Assembly: GCA_043782485.1 (NCBI GenBank) | Contig: JAYWAL010000007.1 | Span: 1 to 64,000, forward strand | Source of the DNA: JANXUC01 sp043782485 | GTDB taxonomy: Bacteria > Acidobacteriota > Terriglobia > Terriglobales > Acidobacteriaceae | Length of the DNA: 64,000 bases | Reading direction: 5' to 3' | Shown here: in pieces, positions 33,560 to 43,064 of the stretch | How the letters are laid out: every line of letters starts with the position of its first letter | How positions within the stretch are numbered: position 1 is the stretch's first letter | The notes under the pieces: model-generated | What the model saw: only the letters and a program-made list of their open reading frames with translations | Databases searched by the model: none | Told to the model about the DNA's origin: nothing | Translations under genes and position numbers: made by a program

Positions 33560-35092
33560 CTATTTTGCTGCTACCGGGGTGGCTTTCTTGCTGGCCTCGG
33601 CCGCGCGGGCGGCACCGTGCAGAGCGTTGAAGCGCTTGGGAGCGAGCTTGAGGACGGCCTCGTATTCTGCAAGAGCTTCCCGGGGATGCCTTTCGAGCAG
33701 TAGCATTTCCGCCAGCATTTCACGCGCTGGGAGGATGGCTCCTGGGGTTACCGCGTCTTTGTCCATGCTTTCTTCCAGGTCCGCAGCCGAGCGCATCTGG
33801 GCCGCGGCCTCGTCATGGTTTCCGCTGGCATCGGTGATCCAGGCAGCTACTTCCTGGCGCTGCACCTCGATCTGGCTGGACCAGTAAGGGCTGTCCGGCT
33901 TCGCGGCATCGCGGAGGGTTGCGAGCTGGTGCTCGGCCTGGGCGGCGCGGTCGAGCTGGCTGGAGCGGGCGCTGCCTACGCCAATTGCCAACCAGGAAAG
34001 AGACTGGGCCCATGGGACGCCCTCGGTGAATGGGGACAGGGAACTGGCTTCCTTCCATTGGGAGCGCTCCATGGCGTAGCGCGCGGGAATGGCGGCGAGG
34101 GCGTAGTCGCCGGTGAGAGTCAGTCCGGTCATGGGCGCCAGGGCGTTCATGGCGTCCAGGGTGGCTTTGGCCTTCTGGATTTGTCCGCTCTGCAGGTAGG
34201 CGTATTCCAGGTAGTCGAGCGCGTGCAGGCGCTGGTCGCGAGCTTCGCCGTTCTTGGAGGTGGCTTCGGCCGCGGCCGCCAAGTCGGCGGATTTCCGGTT
34301 GGAGAAGATGGACTCCTCCCAGGAGCCGACGCGCGTGAAGATGTGCGAAGGCATGTGGTTAGCATGTGCCGAGGCGGGGGCGATTTTAGCGTAGGCGCGG
34401 GCTGCGGTTAGGCCCTGTTCCGCGAGTGCCGGATTGTCGTAGCAATGGATCAAGTAGTGGGCCACGCCGGGATGGTGGGGCTGCTTCTGGAAGATGGACT
34501 CAAGAATTTCTCCGCATTGGCGCTGGTGAGCGAAGGTTTTGTCGGTTTTCGGAGCGGTGACGTCGAGCAGCAAGGCGTGGAAGATGGTGGCCTCGCTGTC
34601 GTCGGGATAGGTGGCAGCGAGCTCTCCCATTTTTTGCTCGAAGGCTTGGGAGCGGGCGTAGTCGTCGCTTTTGGAACCATCAGCCCGGTAGATCTCTCCC
34701 AGGGCCTCGATATAACCGATTTCGCGGGGCGTGGCCCTGCGGGCTGACGCGGCTTCCGCCAGGTCGTGGGCGTGCTGCCAGGCTTGTCGTCCGGCGGCGG
34801 TGTCGCCGCTATGCCACAGGCCGTGGTAGTGAGACATGGCGATGCCCCAGTAGGCCATGGCGCAGGCAGGGTCTTGCGCGGCGACGGCTTCGAAGGCTTG
34901 ACGTGAATCTTCGTATTGGAACGAATGAAGCAAGGCGACGGCGTGATTGAAGGCTGTGGCTGTGTTCTTGGAGCACGAGGTGGGGAAGTGAATGGAGCCG
35001 AGTTCCTCCTCGGTGAGGGCGTGGTGGTGGGCATCGTCGGACCAGGCCGAGGAAGCTAAGAGGGTGCAGAGCAACCAGGTGACAAGTCGCAT
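33560..35092 (-). CDS. exported TPR-repeat protein
   Basis: 510 residues with a signal peptide (MRLVTWLLCTLLASSAWS) and helical-pair repeats: AFNHAVALLHSFQYEDSRQAFEAVAAQDPACAMAYWGIAMSHYHGLW (in part), YLIHCYDNPALAEQGLTAARAYAKIAP, HMPSHIFTRVG, LDYLEYAYLQSGQIQKAKATL, and a last repeat AREMLAEMLLLERHPREALAEYEAVL. This HxxMPSHIFxRxG type of secreted TPR protein is common in acidobacteria; function unknown, probably protein binding in the periplasm. The start at 35092 (GAGGCAG upstream) begins the signal peptide; the leader carries a 17-bp tandem duplication. Confidence 0.8.
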   Translation of the reverse strand: MRLVTWLLCTLLASSAWSDDAHHHALTEEELGSIHFPTSCSKNTATAFNHAVALLHSFQYEDSRQAFEAVAAQDPACAMAYWGIAMSHYHGLWHSGDTAAGRQAWQHAHDLAEAASARRATPREIGYIEALGEIYRADGSKSDDYARSQAFEQKMGELAATYPDDSEATIFHALLLDVTAPKTDKTFAHQRQCGEILESIFQKQPHHPGVAHYLIHCYDNPALAEQGLTAARAYAKIAPASAHANHMPSHIFTRVGSWEESIFSNRKSADLAAAAEATSKNGEARDQRLHALDYLEYAYLQSGQIQKAKATLDAMNALAPMTGLTLTGDYALAAIPARYAMERSQWKEASSLSPFTEGVPWAQSLSWLAIGVGSARSSQLDRAAQAEHQLATLRDAAKPDSPYWSSQIEVQRQEVAAWITDASGNHDEAAAQMRSAADLEESMDKDAVTPGAILPAREMLAEMLLLERHPREALAEYEAVLKLAPKRFNALHGAARAAEASKKATPVAAK

Positions 35093-35105
35093 CGGTTCTG
35101 CCTCC

Positions 35106-35139
35106 GAACCGGGGGGATGAATGAACCGGGGGGATGAAT
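35106..35139. repeat. 17-bp perfect tandem duplication in a leader
   Basis: GAACCGGGGGGATGAAT occurs twice head to tail, immediately upstream of the TPR-protein start. A recent slippage event; it may affect the leader or promoter. Confidence 0.8.
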
Positions 35140-35222
35140 AAGGATTGTACAAGAACGCGTGGGGCTGGACGCCCACGTCTGGCAAAGATGGTGTAACGGC
35201 GATGGTGCGCCAACTACGCCGA

Positions 35223-37547
35223 CTACCGAGGACCTTGGCATTGCGTCAGATTCCAGGAGGCAGTATTGGTGACTCCAGGCGCAGTGCCGGGCATAGACAT
35301 GCTACCTCGGAGTACTCCAGGCTGATTGGGGTCTTCTTCAACTGTGAAGCCCGAAAAGCCCACCGAATATGTGCCCGTGCTGTTCGTGTCGGGCGGGGTC
35401 GGGGCGGCGGGTGGGCAACCGGAACAGCTCCTACGCACCAGATCCACGCTCGGGAGAGAGGCCGACGTCGAGCCGCTGATCGTATACGCCTTGTCTCCAG
35501 CGGGAGAGATTTGAAAAACCGCCTCGCCTGCGCCGACAGCAGTGAAGGTTTGATCTGCTTTGCACGAGCAGCTCCCCTGGCGGTCGATGGCTAGAGATTT
35601 CGCGTTGATATTGGCGATGAAAGTTCCGGCGGACGTACCGTTCCAACCTTTTGCGCTATTAGGATTGCCGCTAAGACGGACCTCTTCCCGTTCGGTTTGA
35701 TCTTTGGTTAGGGTTTTGCTCCAGCCTCCGCCATTTGAGTTGTGTTCATCGTGCCAGCTCCTCGTGTAGCTGATGGTTCCGGCCCAACCGCCGTCGCAAG
35801 AATCCCAGTCTCTCACTGGGATCAAGAGCTTCTTGGACATGTGGATGTCGCTGCGGAGGAGCATTTCGACCGGCCCTCCAACAAAGATCCCAATCGGGCC
35901 TCCAAGGCCGTTTCCGACGGCGTCAATCAGGTCCTGGGACATGGTGACGGGTTTGGCCGAGCAGGTAAAGCGAACCTCCGCCTGTTTCATCAAGGGCACG
36001 GGGCTACTGAGCTTCTCTCGCTGCTTCACGCCCTCGATATCAATGGTGGTGTGACCTTGCTCGTCCGTCTTGGGAGCGGAGGCGTCGCTGATGGGACCCA
36101 TAGCGTCCTGGACACGAGGAGTGCCATCCGGGGACACGAATTGGACAAAGGGATAGGTAATCACGTTGTTACTGACGCTGGTGCCGCCGCTGGTCAGCTT
36201 CCATTGGGTCTTCACTCCAGCGACAGGACCATCGTTGGGCAAACTGATATCAAAGTTGGCGCCGTTGAGCGCGATGCGGGCACAATTCATGGCTTGCCAC
36301 TTCCCGATGTTTTCCCGCACCGTGGCGATGAGGGTGCGTTTTTCTCCATTCTCATAGATGCTCTGTGTCCGCACGAGGGGTGGATTGCCACTCATGGTGA
36401 TATCGGTTTCCATACATGCGTAGTAAGCAAGGAGCTTGATTAAGGCGAGTACGGCATTGATTCCCGAGGCCGTTTTGCCGTACTTCCCCGCACCTTCCAT
36501 GCCATGTTCGCTCATATACTCGAGCATCGTGTCGAAGCCCTTCATGTAGGAATATGCCGTAACGTCGAGAATCTGGGATTCGAGCTCCTTCAAACTGCAG
36601 GGCAGGCTGGAACCGCCTCCTTCTTCCACGAGCTGGAGGTGAGGTTGTGCCCCGGGCCTCCAGACGGCATCACGAATCGCTCCGACGTCGAACTTGTACG
36701 ACGCGGACTTCCATCGCGGAGAGGTGGAGTTTCCCTCCCAATCCGGTGCAAACTCGGCTTTATGCGTTTTGTTCCCCTGAAGAATCATCATGTCTGCTAC
36801 CAGGCGGCGAAGAACCAGGGAGACCTGGATGGCATCGAGATCTACTTTCGCGGTGTCGAGATCGGAGGCGAGTAAATCGTAGGGCGTCGCGGATTGTCGG
36901 CCGAGTTCGACAATGAAATCAGCCCAAAAACGCATGGCTGGTTGGTCTCCGTGGGCCGCGCCGCGAAGACCGTTCAGCAATAGGTCAGCCACGGGTGCGC
37001 CCTTCAGCGAGGGAATGGTGTTCGCGAACGAGTTGCTCAAAGCCGTGAGCCTGATCTGCATCCCGTCCCCGAAGAGTTTGGCCAGGGCCGCAACCTCCCA
37101 GGCATCGATCAGGATGCCTTGTCCTGGCTTCACCGATGCAAAGGCAAGCGAGCCGTCGTCCCCACGCACACTGAACCCAGACATTTGCAAGGCGGTCAGG
37201 AGCGCGGCAGTGGACTGCTCATCTTCGGCCATCACGCGCTTCGCCAACTCCGCCGCTGCCTGTTCCGGAGTCCCTGCCGGTTGGGCCAATGGCGCGGGCA
37301 ACTGGCCGCTGCGGAAGGCTAGAGCCATAGCCGCGCCCTTTATGACGATTGGCGGCGAGGCAATTGGGGGCGCGGACGCGTCCTTGTTGTTTGTGGGGTT
37401 ATTAGTAGGCGTGTCCGCATTTGGCGCAGGGCCCGACTGCGCACTTTCGAAGGTCCTTTTGACCCAGCGGTAGGTCATGAAAGATCCCAGTGAGACCACG
37501 ACTACAAGACCGAGAACCAACCCTGCTATGAGTTTGCCGTGTCGCAT
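35223..37547 (-). CDS. large membrane-anchored protein of unknown function
   Basis: 774 residues. One N-terminal membrane span (KLIAGLVLGLVVVVSLGSFM) is followed by a Pro/Asn/Thr-rich linker (~40-70), a helical region (~75-380), and beta-rich C-terminal modules with several cysteines (GSCSCKADQTF, RRSCSGCPPAAPTPP). The final part has glycine/serine-rich strands (TGTYSVGFSGFTVEED). No catalytic motif is evident and I do not recognise a family. The ATG at 37547 has AGAGGA upstream. It is probably a periplasmic or surface protein. Its neighbours on the same strand (TPR protein below, BACON protein above) are also exported. Confidence 0.6.
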   Translation of the reverse strand: MRHGKLIAGLVLGLVVVVSLGSFMTYRWVKRTFESAQSGPAPNADTPTNNPTNNKDASAPPIASPPIVIKGAAMALAFRSGQLPAPLAQPAGTPEQAAAELAKRVMAEDEQSTAALLTALQMSGFSVRGDDGSLAFASVKPGQGILIDAWEVAALAKLFGDGMQIRLTALSNSFANTIPSLKGAPVADLLLNGLRGAAHGDQPAMRFWADFIVELGRQSATPYDLLASDLDTAKVDLDAIQVSLVLRRLVADMMILQGNKTHKAEFAPDWEGNSTSPRWKSASYKFDVGAIRDAVWRPGAQPHLQLVEEGGGSSLPCSLKELESQILDVTAYSYMKGFDTMLEYMSEHGMEGAGKYGKTASGINAVLALIKLLAYYACMETDITMSGNPPLVRTQSIYENGEKRTLIATVRENIGKWQAMNCARIALNGANFDISLPNDGPVAGVKTQWKLTSGGTSVSNNVITYPFVQFVSPDGTPRVQDAMGPISDASAPKTDEQGHTTIDIEGVKQREKLSSPVPLMKQAEVRFTCSAKPVTMSQDLIDAVGNGLGGPIGIFVGGPVEMLLRSDIHMSKKLLIPVRDWDSCDGGWAGTISYTRSWHDEHNSNGGGWSKTLTKDQTEREEVRLSGNPNSAKGWNGTSAGTFIANINAKSLAIDRQGSCSCKADQTFTAVGAGEAVFQISPAGDKAYTISGSTSASLPSVDLVRRSCSGCPPAAPTPPDTNSTGTYSVGFSGFTVEEDPNQPGVLRGSMSMPGTAPGVTNTASWNLTQCQGPR

Positions 37548-37910
37548 CGAGAATTCCTCTTCCTGTAACTCAACCGAAAAGCGGCGCAATTTCGTCCAGC
37601 TACCTGTTTAATACGGAAATTGAGAGAAAAATGGCTCATTTGCCAAAATGAATGCACCAGACGTGAGCGAAACGGGCGTGCCGGGGTGTCCGATCTGTTG
37701 AAAACAAGCGATTGCAAGCACGACCCTGCGTCAGAGGGCGCGACTGATCAAGTGCCTGGGCAGCGGGACGCCTGCCCCAACATGAGCCCAAAAAACCGGA
37801 CGGCCGAGGGCGGCCGTCCCCACGTGGAAGCCTCAAGAAAAAAGCCGAGCCGGCCTGTGGGTTAACAGGCCGGCTCGGGTTACGAACTTCGTTTGTAGAA
37901 GGGGGTCGGG
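37548..37910. other. intergenic region with repeat and terminator
   Basis: Contains a GGACGGCCG/CGGCCGTCC hairpin (37798-37819) of the dispersed GC-rich repeat type and, further on, the terminator of the BACON protein gene. 37600-37790 looks like decayed non-coding sequence. No gene seen. Confidence 0.6.
37836..37878 (-). terminator. intrinsic terminator of the BACON/haem protein gene
   Basis: Fourteen-base arms (CCGAGCCGGCCTGT, 37845-37858, and its complement at 37865-37878) with a six-base loop, followed on the minus strand by CTTTTTTC. It begins 32 bases after the stop at 37911. Confidence 0.88.
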
Positions 37911-40259
37911 TTACTGCTTCCCGATCACCGTCTTGTTGACCAGGATGTTATCCACGATCACCATGCCGCTGCCTGCTTCCGGACCCTCGTTGACGACCAG
38001 TTGAATGGTCTTCACCGTGGCTCCTGGGGCGATGGGCGGAGTGGCTTGCGCCGGGTTGGATGGGTCAAAGCGCATCCGCGTCCAGCCTTGGGCTGGCGAG
38101 GACTGCTTGGTACCCTTGGTGCAGCCGCCCACCGTGTGGTTGACACCATCGCTGGTGACGACCACGAAGGCCGGGGTTCTGGCGGTGCATTGCGACCCGT
38201 TCCGGATATCGAATCCGAGCGCGGTCAGAGCCATGCCGTCGGCATTGTTGATGACGACGCCAGCGCTGGCCTTGGTGGCGGAATTGCTGCTCTTGGTGAT
38301 CAGCAAGCCCTGGTTTTGAGGATCCTTCGAGTCGTTTGCATTGGGGACGCCCGCGCCATTAATCCACTTGGCGTTGACGGAGCCAGATTGCGTGACATCG
38401 CTGGTGATTGGCATGGCCTGGATTGCGCCATCGTCACCCTCGCCCCCGCCACTCTTTGTGCCGACGTTGAGAGACACCGGCAAGTCGATGGCAGGCGAAC
38501 CTGGCGCGGAGATCTGTACGACCCCAGCGTAGGTTCCGGTGGGCAGACCGTCCGGGTTGGCCGTGATGCTGACCTTGCCAGTTGTCGTGCCTCCCGAAGG
38601 AGTGACCGAGAGCCAACTACCGCCGAAGGCTGCTGCCGTATAGCTCAGAGCCGTGCCGGTGCTGGTTACGTCAACGGATTTGGGTGCCGGAGCAGACTGG
38701 CCCGTTGCGTAGTTGAAGGAGATCCAGCGCGGTTTCACGACCAGGTGTCCCGTACCAGTTCCAGAAGTTACCGTCAGAGTGACCGGGATCGACTGAGGAC
38801 TGTTAGAAGCGCCGCTGGAGGTGACCGTGATGGTGCCGGTGTAAGTGCCTGCCGCCATGCTGGCCGGATTGACCGAGACGCTGATGCTGCCCGGTGTGTT
38901 GCCGCTAGTGGAGGCGAGGGTTAGCCATGATCCGCCCGAGGCTGCGGCGGTATAGCTCAGAACCGCGCTGGTGCTGCTGGCGATGCTGAGAGTCTTGGCT
39001 GCTGGCGCGGTGCCGCCTGTGGCAAAGCTAAAGCTCAGGCTGGAAGGCGTCAGGTTGAGGGTGGGAGTGGTGGTGCCCGAGGTTACGTTCAGGGTTACCG
39101 GCAACGTTACAGGACTCTTCGCCTCTCCACTGCTGGCGATGGAGATGGTTCCCGTGTAGGTGCCTGCTGCCAGGCCTGTTGGATTGACCGACAAGGCAAG
39201 CGTTCCAGGTGTGGTTCCGCTGGCGGTTGTGCTGAGCCATGCCGCCGAGGAGGTTGCGGTGTAAGTAATGGCCGTCGCAGTGCTGCTCGACGTGGCCACG
39301 TTTTGTGCCGCTGGGTTGCTGCCGCCGATTTGGTAGTTGAAGGTGACGCTGGTTGGCGACAGATTCAGGTTCGGCAGAGTGGTGTTTGAGGTCACGGTTA
39401 AGGTGACGGGGACCGATTGAGGCGAATTGGAAGCGCCTGTGCTGGCTACCGCGACGGCTCCAGTGTAGGTCCCTGCGGCTAGGCCTGTGGGGTTGACGCC
39501 GATACTCAGGCTTCCAGGAGTGGTTCCGCTGGCGGTTGTGGTAAGCCATGCGGTGGCCGTAGTGGCGGTGTAGCTGAAGGCGGTGCTCGTACTGCTGCCG
39601 ACCGCTACTGTTTGAGCCGCAGGATTCGAGCCACCGATTTGGTAGCTAAATGAGAGAGACGTGGGCGCCAGCGTCATGGCGGGCTTGGTCGCGACTGCGG
39701 GCATGACCGTGGTTGTGGCGACGACTGTGCCAGTGTTTCCGCCGTAGCTGTCCATGGCTGCTCCGTAAAGGGTGGCCGCTGTGCTGGCGGTGACGGTGGG
39801 AGCTGTCCAGCTAAAAGTCCAGCTATGCGTGCTGCTTCCGCCGCTCTGGACCAGTTCGCCGCTGAGAACCTTAGTCCCGGTTCCGGCAGTGAATGTTCCA
39901 GCCGACCCGGCGACGTCGAGGCCACCGCTTCCGGAGCCGGCAACTTCATTGAGAGTAAGGGTATAGGTGGACCCGGAGGTGACGGTGGCCGGAAGGGCCA
40001 TGGTGACCGCTGAAGCTGTACCGCTGCTGTGGCACGCGGTACAAGTGGTGCCACCTTTACCGGAATATCCGGCAATGCCGCCCGGGTATGCGTGGGCTGA
40101 CGTGGGCAGGAACGCTGTGAGCAAAGCGAACAGACTGAGGTAGAGGATGCGGAGCGAAGTCTTAGTATCGCGTCCTTCTTGATCTCGGTGGAACGCAATT
40201 CGGCTGGAAACCGCGGGTGTGGCCGGAGTCCAAGCTGGGGAGGTGATTCTGCTCTCCAT
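37911..40259 (-). CDS. secreted BACON-repeat protein with N-terminal c-type haem motif
   Basis: 782 residues. A delayed signal peptide (~35-57, ending SAHA) is followed by a choice-of-anchor-V/Reeler-like domain (~58-190) opening with GKGGTTCTACHSSG, where C73, C76 and H77 make a CxxCH haem-binding motif. Then come four BACON-type repeats of about 100 residues (~195-600), each with NPAAQ/AAKT, W-L-T/S and GTYTGT-I motifs, the first two nearly identical in DNA, and a C-terminal jelly-roll-like domain (~620-782). It is probably a surface or periplasmic binding protein. The ATG at 40259 has AAAGGA upstream; a more upstream frame lacks a signal. A strong terminator follows. Confidence 0.8.
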   Translation of the reverse strand: MESRITSPAWTPATPAVSSRIAFHRDQEGRDTKTSLRILYLSLFALLTAFLPTSAHAYPGGIAGYSGKGGTTCTACHSSGTASAVTMALPATVTSGSTYTLTLNEVAGSGSGGLDVAGSAGTFTAGTGTKVLSGELVQSGGSSTHSWTFSWTAPTVTASTAATLYGAAMDSYGGNTGTVVATTTVMPAVATKPAMTLAPTSLSFSYQIGGSNPAAQTVAVGSSTSTAFSYTATTATAWLTTTASGTTPGSLSIGVNPTGLAAGTYTGAVAVASTGASNSPQSVPVTLTVTSNTTLPNLNLSPTSVTFNYQIGGSNPAAQNVATSSSTATAITYTATSSAAWLSTTASGTTPGTLALSVNPTGLAAGTYTGTISIASSGEAKSPVTLPVTLNVTSGTTTPTLNLTPSSLSFSFATGGTAPAAKTLSIASSTSAVLSYTAAASGGSWLTLASTSGNTPGSISVSVNPASMAAGTYTGTITVTSSGASNSPQSIPVTLTVTSGTGTGHLVVKPRWISFNYATGQSAPAPKSVDVTSTGTALSYTAAAFGGSWLSVTPSGGTTTGKVSITANPDGLPTGTYAGVVQISAPGSPAIDLPVSLNVGTKSGGGEGDDGAIQAMPITSDVTQSGSVNAKWINGAGVPNANDSKDPQNQGLLITKSSNSATKASAGVVINNADGMALTALGFDIRNGSQCTARTPAFVVVTSDGVNHTVGGCTKGTKQSSPAQGWTRMRFDPSNPAQATPPIAPGATVKTIQLVVNEGPEAGSGMVIVDNILVNKTVIGKQ

Positions 40260-40562
40260 GAATATTCCTTTCATATGCATCGATTCGGCGCGTACCGATG
40301 CAGCAGGGGACGAAGGGTTGAAGTCTGCCTGGGCGTTGCCAATCCCAAACGCTGGTAAACGTAGTTCTGGACCCTCTATCGGCAACGCGGTTCCGGAAGC
40401 CGCGTTCCTGCAAGAGGAGAACTGTTTCGTTATGGTGACAGTATCGGCAGGAAAAATTAGCGTCAATTGTCAGAGGTGCATAAGGGGCGTGTCCGATGGT
40501 TCAGTGCGGCGTTACTCAGAAGGGCAGGATGGACTTGGCAATCTCCTATATGCTCTGAGTCG

Positions 40563-41051
40563 ATGATTCGTGACGCGAAAACCGTTGATTTTCCAGTGAT
40601 TCTCGCGCTCAATTCCAAAATGGAACAATACATGAGCGCGCTGGATGAAGAACTTCTGAGTAATTTGCACGACATTGCGGTGTACCACCGAGTTATTGAG
40701 GTGGAGCCGGACGGCGTGGTTGGTTTTCTGCTGGCATTGCGGGAGGGTGCCAGCTACGGTAGTCCGAATTACCGTTGGTTCGCCGAACGCTACCAGGAAT
40801 TCTTGTACATTGACCGCGTGGCGCTTGCGCCCTCGCAACAGGGGCGTGGTCTTGGGCGGTTACTCTACGATGACGTGTTCGCTTTCGCCCGGGCGAGAGG
40901 CGTGTCTACGGTAACGCTGGAGTTCGATATTGACCCGCCGAATGAGGCTTCGCGGCGATTTCACGCGAAATGTGGGTTTCGGGAGGTTGGGACGCAGTGG
41001 GTGGCGGGGGGGAAGAAGCTGGTTTCGCTGCAGGTGGCGGAGGTGGGCTGA
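40563..41051 (+). CDS. GNAT-family N-acetyltransferase
   Basis: 162 residues. The acetyl-CoA loop is clear: YIDRVALAPSQQGRGLGRLLYDDVFAFAR (Q-x-x-G-x-G/A), followed by NEASRRFHAKCGFREVGTQ. It transfers an acetyl group to an unknown amine. The ATG at 40563 begins MIRDAKTVDFPVIL, the normal GNAT opening; no good Shine-Dalgarno site precedes it. It is divergent from the BACON gene with about 300 bases between starts. Confidence 0.85.
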   Translation: MIRDAKTVDFPVILALNSKMEQYMSALDEELLSNLHDIAVYHRVIEVEPDGVVGFLLALREGASYGSPNYRWFAERYQEFLYIDRVALAPSQQGRGLGRLLYDDVFAFARARGVSTVTLEFDIDPPNEASRRFHAKCGFREVGTQWVAGGKKLVSLQVAEVG

Positions 41052-41341
41052 GTTTGCTATTGCAGCCGTGGAGGGTGCGGGAGGGGCATGGGTCCTTCGA
41101 CTCCACAGGATGACAGGGCTCAATTTGGGGGACGGGCGCGTGAGGTGCGCCTTTGCTGACCCCATTTCTGATCCATTGTGGTTACCACCGCCGGTGGTGG
41201 TTGGGTGAGCGGGAGCCCATCCTGTCGGGTTTTAGCTCGGGGTTACCGGGTATTGTCTGTAAGGCGAAATTCGCCCTTTTCGGCTAAACTCACTGCGTAG
41301 CGCGCTCTGGCGCTGTGGAACTCCCTTAAATAGGTGATGCG

Positions 41342-42190
41342 ATGGCGGCCTCGACTTGGTCCGGGTATTTGACGTTTGGTTTGATCTCCATGCCTGTGCG
41401 CCTGTTTTCTGGCGCGCGCAGCTCGGGTATTTCCTTCAACATGCTGCATCGGACGGATAAGTCCCGGCTGAAGCAGCAGTATTACTGTCCTGTCGACAAC
41501 CGAGTGGTGGAGCGCGACGAGATTGTGAAGGGGTACGAGTTCCGCAAGGATGAGTACGTCATCATCGAGCCGGATGAAATCAAGAAGATCGAGCCGAAGA
41601 CGGCGAAGACGATGGAGATCCTTGAGTTCGTGAAGGCGACGGACGTGGATCCGGTCTATTTCGAGTCGAGCTATTACATGGTCCCTGAGGAAGCGGGTCG
41701 GCGGCCGTATGCGCTGCTGTCGAAGGCACTCGAAGAGAGCGAATATGTGGCCATCGCCAAGATCACCATGCACAACCGGGAATACACAGTTTTTCTGCGG
41801 CCCACCAGCGGCGGTATGATGCTGCATACCATGTATTACCAGGACGAAGTGAAGAAGGTGGAGGGGTTTGGCGCTCCGGATGTGGAACTGAAAGCCTCGG
41901 AGCTGAAAGTGGCGCACCAGTTGATTGAGGCGCTGGCGGGGAAGTGGGAGCCGGAGAAATATAAGGATTCTTTCCAGGAGAATCTGAAGCAGATGATCGA
42001 GACCAAACTGGCCGGCGGGGAAGTGGTGGAGGTAGAGCAGCCCAAGAAGCTGGCTCCGGTGATTGACTTGATGGCGGCGTTGAAGGCGAGTTTGGAACAG
42101 ATGGAAGGGCGGAAGAAGCCAGCAGCGTCGGCGGGGCCGCCCATTGAGATTTCGGGTAAGACTGCTAAGAAGAAGTCGAAGGGGAAGTAG
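41342..42190 (+). CDS. ku: Ku protein (non-homologous end joining)
   Basis: 282 residues with the bacterial Ku pattern: STWSGYLTFGLISMPVRLFS, NMLHRTDKSRLKQQYYCP, VERDEIVKGYEF, IEPKTAKTMEILEFV, PVYFESSYYMVPEEAG, YALLSKALEES, and a Lys-rich tail (TAKKKSKGK). Ku homodimers ring broken DNA ends and recruit LigD. No ligD gene is in the window. The ATG at 41342 matches the family start. Upstream 41052-41341 holds no gene; a CCACCGCCGGTGG palindrome lies near 41190. Confidence 0.93.
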   Translation: MAASTWSGYLTFGLISMPVRLFSGARSSGISFNMLHRTDKSRLKQQYYCPVDNRVVERDEIVKGYEFRKDEYVIIEPDEIKKIEPKTAKTMEILEFVKATDVDPVYFESSYYMVPEEAGRRPYALLSKALEESEYVAIAKITMHNREYTVFLRPTSGGMMLHTMYYQDEVKKVEGFGAPDVELKASELKVAHQLIEALAGKWEPEKYKDSFQENLKQMIETKLAGGEVVEVEQPKKLAPVIDLMAALKASLEQMEGRKKPAASAGPPIEISGKTAKKKSKGK

Positions 42191-42237
42191 GGTGTTCCTT
42201 TCATACTTGTCCCCACAGGGGCGATATAGTTGCGATC

Positions 42238-42534
42238 ATGGTCAGAAATCTCATCCACATCTCGGAAGCGGAGGCGGCCAACGATTTCGCTGGGGTGTTG
42301 GCACGTGTTCGCGCCGGAGCCGAGATTTTAATTGAGGGTCGCGGACCCGTGATCATCGCTCGCGCCGAGAATGCAGAGCCCGTGCCGGGCCGGTTGATTC
42401 CCGAGTGCATCGCGTTGGCGAAACTACATGAGGAAGACACCGGTAAGGCGCCGCCACTTGATCCTGATTTCGCCGCCGATGTGGAAGAGATCGTCAAGGA
42501 TCGGAAAGCGTGGACCCCGCCCGCTTGGGAATAA
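42238..42534 (+). CDS. Phd/YefM-type antitoxin, toxin partner broken
   Basis: 98 residues. The N-terminus (RNLIHISEAEAANDFAGVLARVRAGAEILIEGRGPVIIAR, in part) is the Phd/YefM fold that binds DNA and autoregulates; the C-terminal tail (PPLDPDFAADVEEIV) is the toxin-binding part. It overlaps a following VapC-like frame that is disrupted. It is intact, so the protein may persist as an orphan antitoxin or regulator. Confidence 0.82.
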   Translation: MVRNLIHISEAEAANDFAGVLARVRAGAEILIEGRGPVIIARAENAEPVPGRLIPECIALAKLHEEDTGKAPPLDPDFAADVEEIVKDRKAWTPPAWE

Positions 42535-42940
42535 TTCTTGATTCCAGCGTGATCATTGCGGCCGAGCGCAGAGGACTGACCATCCGAAAAATCCTTGAAC
42601 AAGTACATACCACTCAGGCCACTCAGGGAGAAACCGAGCTTGGACTTTCGGTGGTGACCGTAGCCGAACTCGTGCACTGAGCGCATCGAGCCGTCACTCA
42701 ATCACAACGGGAGCGACGTCTGGAATTCATTGAGCGCCTTGCAGGGATGTGCCTACCTATTCCGTCACGTTAGAAATAGTGCGGTTGGTGGGTCGCATGG
42801 AAGGCAAGCAAGAAGCCAAGGGCGTGCGGCTGGCATTCGAAGATTTAGTGATCGGAGTCACTGCGTTGCATCTTGGGTGTGCCGTCTTGACTCACAATAC
42901 CCGCCATTTTCAGCGTATTCCGGGTCTCACTGTGATTTAG
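42510..42940 (+). pseudogene. decayed VapC-like PIN toxin
   Basis: Read from a GTG at 42510, the frame gives LGIILDSSVIIAAERRG and VTVAELVH, then a TGA where most VapC proteins have Gly (ELVHG). It continues AHRAVTQSQRERRLEFIERL, reaches a second stop, and the remaining PIN sequence (SVTLEIVRLVGRMEG, LVIGVTALHLG, LTHNTRHFQRIPGL) is in another frame ending at 42940. One nonsense change and one frameshift have therefore killed it. It lies directly behind the intact antitoxin. Confidence 0.85.
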
Positions 42941-43064
42941 CGGAGTGGAGCGGAATTCACGCAGATTGCGTTCTGATGGGCAGCCTCGGATTCTAAATCC
43001 GCATCCTACTTACCTTGGGGCAACTGACAGCCGGATTGCCGAGGAATGTGGCAGCATAGTTTTC

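Noticed and set aside
38001..38924. Plus-strand frame of 307 residues inside the BACON gene
   Set aside because: Arg/Gly/Asp-rich shadow of the GC-rich repeats on the opposite strand; no family features.
42510..42940. Possible selenocysteine or programmed frameshift in the VapC-like gene
   Set aside because: The TGA replaces a conserved Gly, no SECIS-like hairpin is evident, and a second lesion is present, so simple decay is the better explanation.
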